Shown: one piece after another, positions 1 to 10,700 of the stretch
How positions within the stretch are numbered: position 1 is the first letter of the stretch
Layout: the number at the start of each line of letters is the position of its first letter
From: Pogonophryne albipinna
Lineage: Eukaryota; Chordata; Actinopteri; Perciformes; Artedidraconidae
DNA length: 64,000 bases
Reading direction: 5' to 3'
NCBI GenBank assembly: GCA_028583405.1
Contig: CM053251.1
Span: forward strand, 8,336,102-8,400,101
Position numbers and translations under genes: made by a program
The notes under the pieces: generated by a model
Seen by the model: only the letters and a program-made list of their open reading frames with translations
The model's database searches: none
Told to the model about the DNA's origin: nothing

Positions 1-1353
1 AACAGCTCGGGTCTGTGTTTACTTCCTGTCAGCTGATGTCATTCACATGCACATAAGATATTAAGACTGAAAACAACTTGTTTAAAGGAACAGTTTCTAA
101 ATAGGGCAACTTGTATCTTTTCATTTGTTTGAACATATTGATACTTAAGCAGTATTTATACAGCAGTTAGACAAAATGGCATGAAAATATACTTTCCACA
201 ATATGGGACCTATTATTTGTAAGTATAGGTGTGTCCTGCTTTGCCCTCCTTTGTATGATTGTAAATCAAATATCCTGAAGTTTAAGTATATGAGGTCGAA
301 AAGATCATGAAAAAGGTAATTGTATAGTATGTTGAAAAAAATATGAAAAAGTTCAAAGTATCCTATGTCAACAAATATTATAAAAAAGACATAGTATAGT
401 ATTTTCAAAAGTAATAGTAGAATATGTGGGAAAAAGTAATAAAATCATATATTAAAAAAAAGTAATTGTATAGTAGGTTGAACATGTCATAAAAGAAAGT
501 CATAGAATAGTATGTCAAAAAAAAGTAATTGTATAATTGTCTAAAAAAGAAACCATCCAGTGTTAGAGATGCTTTGAGTTGTCTGGCTGTTGTATCCAAT
601 AATGACTGGAGAACATGTTATAACCTTGCATGGTATGATTTATCGAGCTGCTTTCAATAATGCTCTGCTTTAAAATATCATGAATTCATCATGTTTATTT
701 TTGCAAGACTCTAAATTGCCCCAGAATGTGAGTGATGGGCTGTCAGTGTTACCCTTGTTTTTGTCCGCAGTGTCTCTGTGCCTTCAGCCAAGGGCATCCT
801 GGGAAAAACACAATATCTCATAATACTTAAATGAAATTGGTATTACAAGATCTGAGTACGCCACTTCACTGTTTACTTTCTCTTATTTTTATTACACGTG
901 TTGTGGGTTGTACACTTCATTGCCTCCACACTTTGTCTTTTGCACTTTACTATCCCGTTGTTTCCCTCTTAAAAGCACCATCTAACATCTAAGGTCGGCA
1001 ATATGTTTATTTCTACCTTTCAATCTACCGCTGAGACAATTATGGGAAAAACACTTTCCTAAATCATCACAGGAAGGCAGATAAGGGGGTTTTAGGGGCA
1101 GCAGCAGTTAGGTTTCTATGTTTGTGTCGGGCTGTTTTGATACATGCATCAAATATTCATGACCTTCCGTGATGCATACTGTATATATGAGCAGGTTACG
1201 GTCCTATTCCCGCTCTGTGCCGTCAGAGCACAGCTTACATCAGCTGCAGGTCCTACACATGAATACAAAACAGATGAAGCACTCTCCCATTCCTGGCTGT
1301 TGTTTTGATGTTAGAAATCCTAAATCCTCATGAGACAATGAATGTTAAAGTAC
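1..1353. other. Gene-free left flank
   Basis: I see no convincing exon. Short open frames here have low-complexity, AT-driven composition and no recognisable domain or splice context. Part of the stretch (about 296-550) is a degenerate AT-rich tandem repeat listed separately. Confidence 0.5.
296..550. repeat. Degenerate AT-rich tandem repeat
   Basis: Variants of the phrase 'aaaagtaattgtatagta' and of 'gtcatagtatagtatg' recur about four to five times at irregular spacing (near 315, 385, 463, 500 and 520), interleaved with A-runs. This looks like an eroded minisatellite. The two open frames running through it on the minus strand are products of the repeat and not genes. Confidence 0.6.
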
Positions 1354-2050
1354 TAGGGATGTAACGATATACCGAATATCGCGGTATCGCGGTAAATAAA
1401 CGTCCCAATACCGTCGTGAGACTGACAAAATCTACCGCGATAAAAAAAAAAAAAGTTTTTTTAAAAAATATTATTTTTTTTTAAACACTTTTTTTTGTTT
1501 TAAACCTTTATTTAACCAGATGGTCCCATTGAGATCATCGATCTCTTTTTCAAGAGAGACCTGTCCAACATGGCAGCAAGTAGGTTACAACATGAACATA
1601 AAACAACAGAACACAAAGGGACATCGTATTTATATGGGGGTTATTCCCTATCTTTATTCAAGAGCGTGGTATTTAAATTTGAGAGCATACTTTATGTATT
1701 TATTTCCCTCAAACCCTGTCCTCGCACTCAAATAGTGCCTGCTTGCACTTAGATTTGCTCTGCTTCTGCTCAAACTGTACACTTGCACTCAGATATATTG
1801 CTGTTTACAGATTTGTTCTGCTCTCAGATTTATTCTGTGCGCGCTCGAAATTTTTGTGCAACAATCCTGTCAAAATCCCTCAACCAATAGGAGGCCAGGT
1901 GTCCTTGCGGGTGCGTTCGCTTTACTTATTACAGCGTCCCGTAAGGGCGGTTATTCTTTGGTTTATAAACTCCCGCCCTCCACGGCTTTATAACATAGCA
2001 TGTACTGTTCAAGAGAGAGCACGCTCGTGAACTGTCAACGGGGGGGGGGC

Positions 2051-2201
2051 GGTGTTATGCCGTGTGTGCATGATGCACCTCGCGGGAGCGCGCACAGCGT
2101 AAAGCAAAACCTCTCAGACATGTATTGATCTGTACGGCAAAGTACGGTTTGGAAACTATATCATTTCCTTTTGGAGGGCATGCATAACACGGCATAACAC
2201 C
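2051..2201. repeat. Inverted-repeat insert nested in the hAT element
   Basis: GGTGTTATGCCGTGT at 2051-2065 is repeated in inverted orientation at about 2187-2201 (acacggcataacacc). The arms enclose about 120 bp. This may be a small MITE that jumped into the larger element, or an internal hairpin of the element itself. I could not find a clear target duplication next to the arms. Confidence 0.55.
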
Positions 2202-2319
2202 AGAGCCTCGCTGCGGGGAAACGTTGGCGCTGTTCCGAGTTTGTTCTAATCTGTCAAAATGACAGACTGCTTTCAGATTTTTCCGTCATTGTTAAAAAAA
2301 ATATTCGGTTAACGCGACC

Positions 2320-2466
2320 ACTGCTGTCCCAGCAACATCAGTACCAAGCGAGAGAGTCTTTTCCAGAGCAGGGGATATTGTAAATGCCCAAACATCCAAG
2401 CTTATAAATACCTGGAAATGTGGAAATTCTCATATTCCTAAAAACCTGTCTGATGATGCCGAGTGA
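2320..2466 (+). pseudogene. hAT transposase C-terminal remnant
   Basis: This open stretch of 48 codons carries the hAT dimerisation-region signature (an S-E-R-V-F-S-x-A-G-D-I-V run followed by an alternating polar/hydrophobic tail) and ends at a stop at 2464-2466. No catalytic N-terminal half is present upstream, so it is a fossil of the autonomous parent. The coding strand is plus, giving the orientation of the whole element. Confidence 0.8.
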
Positions 2467-2889
2467 GTGATTTAGGGAGTTTGAGTTGAGTTACTTGAAA
2501 AACTAAAGTGAAACTTGATTTATTTTATTGCAGGGTCTGATTATTAAATGTCCTTGTTTATTTGTGAGATGCAGTGGCACAAACAAAATGCCTACTTTGT
2601 TTGGTAGTACTATAGGTACAAAAACACTGGTTTTCTTGTTCCAGTCTGTTACTGTCACTTTGTTTTTGACAATACTGCTATCCTACTAAAATGCTATACA
2701 AATCAGGTTTATTATTTAATAAAGAAACATTTTCCGAGTAAGAAAAATTTGTATTGAAAAAAAAAATATATTTTTTTTTTATTTTTTTCCTTTATTATTC
2801 AATATCGCGATAAATACCGTACCGTGGACTTGTTATCGCGATATTATCGTACCGTGAGTTTTTGGTATCGTTACATCCCTATAAAGTAC

Positions 2890-4241
2890 ACAACACTCTG
2901 CTGATGTCTTGCTCTGCATTTCATTTGTGGTCTTGCAGAGAAAATCAGCTTTCAGAAGGAATAATCTCAGATGTCAGTCCAAAATATTTTATTTTGTAAA
3001 GAGGGTAGTTGGAGATGAGAAAACATGGTGTGCTTCTAAATGATATATTCAAATGTACATGACATTCAAAGGGTATTAGACTTATCACTCAAAGTTTCCA
3101 CACATGAACTTAAGTCTTCATTCCAACATGTTCTTCAAATGAAAATGAATAAAAAGTATATCTTCAAAATAAAAATATGTAACACAGTAAACCCTTGGGA
3201 GGCTGAAAGAATAAAAAGAAATAACAGTTACATGCAGAATGTAGACCAATGAGTTTAATGCCTGATTTGGAAAAACAATCATTACAAAAACCCACAAGGT
3301 GAACGACTAAACAACTTCCTAATTTGAAGTCAAATTTGAATTGAATTCTTCTGCTGTTTTGTTCTCACAACATTAACTCACATTAGCAGAAACGGCATTG
3401 TTTCAGTCTTTTATTCTGTATAATATAGCTCAATAGGAAATATAAGAAACTGCTATTAATGACAATTTGAGTGGTCTTGGCTAGCCATTACAAACAGCAC
3501 ATATGAGTTGAGATGCCTCATGAAAATGACAATCCAAAATAAATTACATTTCCAAAACCTAACGCACAGACTGGTTGGGATGGGGGGGGGTCGGAGGAGA
3601 GTTGGTCTCCATGGAGGAACAACCGACTGATGGCTAGTCAAATACACCGCGAGTGAAGCTCCTCTGGATGTGTGGCGTCCAGAGGCACGACGGTAGAGTG
3701 AGTAAAAAGGTCCCAAAGTAGAAACTGCAGTCTTAACATGTGCCATACTTTAAAATGTAGAGGAGAACACCCTTACACTCATCAATATGATGAGCAGAAA
3801 AGTCCCAAACCAAAGCTTTGAAGTCTTTATTTTTGCTATCGGGGAGAGGAAAAATACTCGAAAACAAAAATAAAACACAAAACAGGAGAGGGAGGGAAGA
3901 AACGACTCCAGATATTACGCTGAATGCAGAGAAGATGAACTGCACGAGTTGGGTGAGACACTCCGGCACAAGGGGTTATTTCCTGGAGCTAGACTTCTAA
4001 TATCCAAAAGTACTGGTCTGGAGGACCCATGTTGGTCAAGGGGTGTCCATGGAGATGCCTACAGCAAAATGCCTCAACGGCAGCATCTTAGCAGGCTGTC
4101 CAAGAGTGACGCTATGTGCTTCCTGTTGCCTGGCTCTCTCCTCCCTCTGAGTTACCTGCAGGAAGGAAAGGGACAGAAGGCTGATAAGGTTTCTGTTGTC
4201 TAAATATAAACATCAGAACACTCTGAATCCGGATTTGTTTG
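2890..4241. other. Downstream flank / possible distal 3' UTR of ranbp3
   Basis: No gene was recognised. The stretch lies downstream of the ranbp3 stop on the minus strand. TTTATT (AATAAA on the minus strand) occurs at 3826-3831 and 3410-3415, so part of it may be 3' UTR. The sequence alone cannot fix the end of the transcript. Confidence 0.35.
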
Positions 4242-4729
4242 TTTAAACGTCCCCATTATACTGTTTTAGATCAATTTAATATAGGTCTCAGATATATACA
4301 AAACATGTCTCTGAAGTGTTTTGCTGAAATACCAAACAGTTTATTGCAGAATCCCATAATCCCCTCTGTTTCAGCCCTGTTTCAAAAGTGCTGATTCTGT
4401 GTCTGTTACTTTAGATCAAATAAGGAGCCCCTCCCCACGCCCCTCTGAGAGATATTTGGTTAAAAAGAATACAATGGTGCTCTAGGAGGAGATTCAGGTG
4501 ATAAGAGGGGGGGGGTTATATTGGTAGGCTAATGGTTACTCAAGACAAAAAATATCATAAAGTGGCCAAAATCTGATCAGCTCAATTTCAGACAGATTTA
4601 TAGAAATGGATCAGGACAAACGGAGAGAGAATCTTTTTTCCTGAAACTTTCAGAACCTCTTTACACAGAGGGGACACATGTTGATGTATGAAAGACATGA
4701 AAAAGTGGAGCATAATAGGTGACCTTTAA
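4242..4729. mobile_element. Small inverted-repeat element (MITE) 30 bp past the ranbp3 stop
   Basis: The left end TTTAAACGTCCCCATTATACT is imperfectly inverted at the right end (agcataataggtgacctttaa). The layout matches the common fish element whose ends read TTAAAGG..CC.ATTAT.CT. It has no coding capacity and is about 488 bp long. It lies immediately downstream of the ranbp3 stop codon (4762-4764), so the proximal 3' UTR is mostly transposon. It also supplies a possible poly(A) signal for the minus strand (TTTATT at 4340-4345). Confidence 0.65.
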
Positions 4730-4761
4730 GAGTGTTGAAACACATTCATAATCAAAATAAA

Positions 4762-7700
4762 TCACTGACTCGTAGCAGGAGTGGAGGCTGAAGCTGAAGC
4801 CGAGGCATTGTCTTCCTCGTCGCTGTCGTCGGACTGCGGTACCTCGGCATCGGGGATGGTTGTTGTCGGGGTCTCGGGCTCCTGGTCCGCCCGGCTCTTC
4901 AGGGCTAAGATACGGTGATGTAACGCTGCAGCAAGCTGACCTATGTCCTTAGAGCTAGCCTGAAGAGGAGAGACGGGGGGAGAAACCATTAAGCACATTG
5001 AAGAAGAGACTAAATCTGTGTTATCCGTGCCGTTTGACCACTCTATGTAGATTTCATATAAAGCTTGACAAAAACAAACAGGAGTTATTCATTTTGAGCA
5101 TCTGGAAGGCTTTTGATGTAAAAAAAATAAAATCTAAAGGAAGGGTTGACTTGTATTACCAACAGCTTGGCACAAACTGAAACTATTAAGGGAAAGAGAG
5201 CGGTACTAAAACAATATCAAGCCAATTCAAATCAGGAGCAGACAGTGGTTTTCTTTCTAGAATAAAGGGAAGATACAACATCGGTCTGTCTTTAGTATGA
5301 AGAGGTTTCATGTAGCACGGGGGATATATTGCTTATTGCCTACATCATGAAAACAAAGTTATTACAACATGCAGAAAAAGTTTCCCTTCATTGAAAAGTC
5401 ATGTGATCTGTCTACATCAGCTAGAGCCCCTCCCACTTCAGTTGGACGTTGATATCGTGTAGTGAATCCAACATCATCTTAACGAGAGGGGTCACCTGAA
5501 GAAAACCTCAATGATCTGAGCTCGCCTTGTTTTCTGATGAGACCTTATCCGACCACATGAGGCCACGGATTAGTGTGCGGATTCTACTTTTTAATCTGGG
5601 TCACCTCCCTTAGCCGGGTAGCTAACACCTACTAGCCACCTGCCTGCAGTTATCAAGCTAATGATGTCTTATCAAGAAGACCAGTAAGAGCAAGAGGAGG
5701 TGAAATATCCAAAAGCTTTTAGTTTCTGTCCCGAAATAAGATATTTGTGCTTTACTTTATTTTTATTGAAGCAGTCATATACTATAACTATAAAGAATAC
5801 CTATATGTCGAGATCTTTTAGTGTTTTTACATTTGTGTAGAGCAGGGGTCTCCAACCTTTCTTCATCTGAGAGCTACTTTGAAAAAATGAAAGTGGCCAG
5901 TTCTGAATGGTTGCCAATAGCAACCTGGCAACCGTTACTGTCGAGCCCTGCTATTAGAGTGAACCTAAGTGGGTCCAGCATACACCTCTCTGGTGGACTC
6001 CATGCAGTGCCAGTCATCTCACCAACTGTGATGAGAGTGAAAGCACTTAATTCACACATGTGCCATAAGATGCTAGTAAGGTGGTGATTAAGGTGATGTA
6101 CTTAGGGCCATAATAAGAAGTGAACAAATGGTGTTTTTTTCTTGGGCATTTATGTGAATTTTCAGTGATATACCATATTTTCAGTTTTGGCAACCAAAAG
6201 CTGATGCCTGGTTGCCAGCCTGGCAACCACTTTTAAAAGTTAGCGTTGAGCCCTGAATAGTCATTTAAATGTTCATCACTCAGTCTTGTTCTGTATTTAG
6301 ATTTCACGACATTCATGTCAGAAAAAGCTGCTTCTTAAAAAGGCATGCAGAGCCAAATAAAGCAGACATGTTCAGTGCTGCTTGGTGAAGTTCTTAAGAG
6401 TTTTCTGGGTCGACAAATGTTGTGAGTTTTGCTGAGACTTAAGCTGAACATGATTTTGGAGATTTATAACCTCCATCTCCACAGGATTGACACTGCACAG
6501 TTCAGCCATCTTTTTCTTTGTCTTGACATTAAATAATAATCCATAATAAATCAATTGTATAGGTCTAGCCTCCCTATATCTGTGTGTGAAATTGTTCCAT
6601 CGTCAAAAACAAAAAACGAATACTTCTGCAGTCTAGCTGCAGCTTCTAGCAACGGTCTTCTGTTAAAAACAGGACACTGAGGCCCAATCCCAAACCACGC
6701 CCTACACACTCCTACTCCGTCTGTAGCCACACTCGCAGCTCAACGAGGCTCCCTCCTGTCAGATGGAGGGAGTAAACACAGCAGCAAGCTTTGGGATGGC
6801 CTCCCCTCTCTCCGGCAGAAACAGGAAGTGCCGTAACTGTATGTAACAACGGTTTCAAATCAGCATCTCTTAGACAACATTTTTAAATTAATAACTCAAA
6901 TAAAATTCCAAACATCTTTAATTGTGTTACTTTTTTGTAAAGCTCTTTTAGTTTTAAACCTGATGTTTATAAGCTTCTTAGTTTTTGCAACAGCCTGTAA
7001 ATATACTAGTGCTGTCAAAATTATCGCGTTAACGGCGGTAATTAATTTTTTGAATTAATTGCGTTAAAATATTTAATGCATTTAACGCATGTGCAGAATG
7101 GCCCGCCCCATACGTGCCACCAGTGGCAGCGCCAGGGTATGGCTGGGGTAGGCTACACCCATACCAAGAAATGGCTTAGCCCCACCATGAAAAATGATGT
7201 TAAAGTAAGCAAAATAAAGTCCGCCAACTCGCGGAGTAAATTGCACAGACAGCAGTTAGTCAGATTGATTTCAGTAGCCACTTGTCTGGAAATACCGAAG
7301 ACCAGAAACGGTTTTGAAAACTTTTGTCACGTAGTGATCGTCTTCTCAATAGAACATCTTTGATAATGTCGGTGTTGTTGCAGGAAGTCCCGACGGAGAA
7401 TACTTTTGCTGTAGTACAGGGGTGCACATAACTGGTACGCAGGTTATGTGCGTAATCTGAAACTTGTGTCACAAAGCGCATTTGCGTACCGACGTACTTG
7501 TGAAGCTTTTCCAGAAGGCGGTTAGATCACCGGACGACAGAGTCGGTCTCCGTGTGCACAGACAGGGCTGCTGTTAACGTCGGTCTGTACAACGGAATTG
7601 TGCCAAAACTACGCCAACCGGCTGCGGAGGGAGACTCCTCCCCCCTTCACTGGAGAACTGCGCTAAAACAGCTGATCACAACGTTCGCACTCTGTGGTCA

Positions 7701-10700
7701 CGAAGTACTCCACTAGCCGCCGCCGAGTATTTTAAAAAACATAAATCCATGTGTGTCTGAGCCGCAGCGACACGGTCTGATTCAGGTTTCTACATTTCTA
7801 CACAGTCTGTGAACAGCGAGCTACTGAAAAGCTGCCCTCGTGATCGACGTGTCGGAGACCCCTGGTGTAGAGCAAGGAAAGACTCAAATCTTCCCCTACT
7901 TTGATAGAAATGATTGCACCACCATAGTACAATGTTTAACATGCATACCGATATTAGGAAGACCTTGACCCCCTGGTCCTCTGTGTCCATGGCAGTGACT
8001 CGTACGCTCTTTTCGCTGGCCTTGTCCACCTGCATCTGGGCCCAAAGTTTAGTGTTGAGGATCAACCGGAGGCTGCCCTGGGTCCTCATCACTGCAACAC
8101 AAAAACAGCAATTAGGTACAGGCGCAAAGGACGCAAAACATCATTTAGAATTACAATAGTATAAAAGACAAGCTCCCTTAAAAAGCAGAACAAAAAATGT
8201 GCTTTGTCTTCAATTATTTTTGATTTCTTTCTTAAATTACACACACTTGTTACTCTACATTCAACCATCAGCCATGTACAAGTACTTCTCAGCACTAGTG
8301 CGTAGTTCACACGGCTGTAGCAGAGGAGTGGGCTCCCCCTTGTGTTCAGTGATGGGTATTGAAGAATTATGGCAATGAAAGCCACCACAAAGAACCTCTT
8401 TTTGGTGCGTTTACCTAGACGGGACTGTAGCGTGCCGTCTTCTGTCGATGCCATGTCGTTGAGCCTCAGCAAGCCTCGACCTCTCTCTATCCACGACTGA
8501 GCAGTCTTCTCAAAAACATATAACTTGCACTGCATCTGAAGTTAGAGAGTGACAACAAACATCAACTGTATTGCTTTCTGTTGCAAACCACACGTGTTGA
8601 ATCAAGAGAGCGTGCCGCGTACCTGTAAAACGTTGCTTTCTGATTCCTCTCCGGTCTTGACGTCGACTTTCTCTAAGACGCACTTCTTGGCTGTGGCTTT
8701 GGTGTAAGCTGCTGCAGACTCCTCCAAAGACTCCGACACGCTGTTCGCTGCTGCGAGGAGATACAGTGGTGAGTCATCATGTCACTCGGATCAATAACTA
8801 ATGTCAGTTTGAGAGCCTCCTCTTATTCCCATGTTGTTTTTGCAGTGACCAAAACAACATTCTCTGCAACATGTTGGACTATCAAGTGCCGACAGGGGGT
8901 TACGAAGGATCCTCTTTTGCCAACAGCAATGTCTATCCTTCATAAATGCTTTTCTTTAAAAACGACAAATCATTGTATATTCATGGCCCTGTGTTGGTGA
9001 ATATATTTCTCACACAGTACGTCATCTCACATTTGAAATGTTTTCTTTTGCCCTTAAACAAGCCTTTGCCATTTTCTAGTGATCTGCCATTTTTTCACTT
9101 CACACTTGGTACAGATGTGAAGAGGAATCTCTGCTGAACTCGTTCTGATCAAGCAGCATTTGCAGTGAAGTTTTCACGTTATCAGTTACTGCAAAGAACT
9201 GCCTTAATGTTTCAGGAAACGTGGTGTGATGATGAAACACGAGCTCCCAACTGTATCTGATACATCTATTAAAAGACATCACGTAACGTCAAATGATAAA
9301 CAACATATTACACATTTGCTTTAGGGTGGTCGCATATTTGTTTCAACGTTTAAACTGTCCCAGGGCTTGCTTCTGTTCGTAGTTATCAAGGGAGTGCAGC
9401 CAAACATATCTCTTAAACATATCAGTAGATAAGCCAAACATCACACACTCTTCAGTAATCGCTGGGGTTGTGTGTTTCTACCTTTCTCTGGGGGGGCTTC
9501 CTGTGATGAGGGCTCTGGAGCAGGGGCAGCTAAAACTTCTTTTGTTTCCTCAACTGGGGGCTCACCCTTTGGGGGACTCTGAAAACACAACAAAGCTTAT
9601 CAGTGGAACTTGTTCAAAGCTTTATAATCAAGAGTTTTATTTTAAATCAAGGATGGCAGATTGACTTTGCAACAGGTAGCATAAACTCACCAGAACTCGT
9701 TCAGACATGTTCTGCCCAAAAACAAATTTTGCCCCAGTGTCTGTACTGTTTGTGGCCTTTTTTGGACTGGAAGGACACGGCAGAAAAGAAACACTGTGAG
9801 TTGATTGAAGTGAATAATGAATGAATACAAGTTGCTAAAAATACTCATCTCCTTACCTTGGGGTAGAGATGTACTGTAAGAAATAATTAGTGCCCTCTTT
9901 AGCGTCTAGCGGCAAACCATCCTTTGACTTGCCTTCTGTACTGTTCTCTTCCAACTAGAAACAAAAAAAGTGTGCATTTAGAGTTATGATTCAAGGAATG
10001 ACCAAAACTTTAAGACCGAAAAACATTCAATGATAAATAATATCAGACTTTCTCTGATTCACCACAGGAAAAACACCTCTTATCAGGAACTAGTCACAAA
10101 ACAGGACATCCTCATTGCAAGGGAAACCAAACCCTTGACGTGTTAGTTTGGAAATGCTTTAAAGTCACAAAAAAACAAACTATAGACAAGGAAACTTGTT
10201 GTCCATGTATGATCCTATATCTGTAAAGACCCTCCTGTCTGCCCTTGGCCATGCAATAGTTTTTGTTTGTCACACATTCTCGCATGAAGTGTTACTGTAT
10301 GTTAGAAGCAGGTGGAAAACAACCCACCTTTGCTCTGTCTTTGATATTCTGCCCAAACACAAAAGATATTGCTACATCTGTATCTTTCTTCTCTCCATCT
10401 TTGTTACCACTTGCTCCATCTTCCTCATTTTCATGTTTCTGAAATGGGAACAAAAAAGGCACCAGGGTCAACTGGGGTTATAAGGGTATATTTCCCTAAC
10501 AGTAATATCCAACATTTGCTTGAATGTTTATGAATACTCAATATAGTATAGGAGCCAGGAAATAATGTACAAATCTTGAGCTTGTATATAAATAGCCTAC
10601 AGTTTAAAGCAGGGGTGTCAAACTCAAATACACAGTGGGCCAACATTTAAAAATGGGTACTAGTCGAGGGCCGGACTGGTTCAATGTTTATTGCAAAACT

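Larger units (their letters stand above)
1354..2881 (+). mobile_element. hAT-superfamily element with intact target duplication
   Basis: The element begins TAGGGATGTAACGATA and ends with the inverted copy TATCGTTACATCCCTA. It is flanked on both sides by the 8-bp direct repeat TAAAGTAC (1346-1353 and 2882-2889), the signature of hAT transposition. The subterminal DNA is rich in 'cgcggta/taccgcga' palindromic phrases. At 1528 bp it is too short for a full transposase, and only a C-terminal remnant is readable (2320-2466). A second inverted-repeat structure lies inside it at 2051-2201. Confidence 0.9.
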
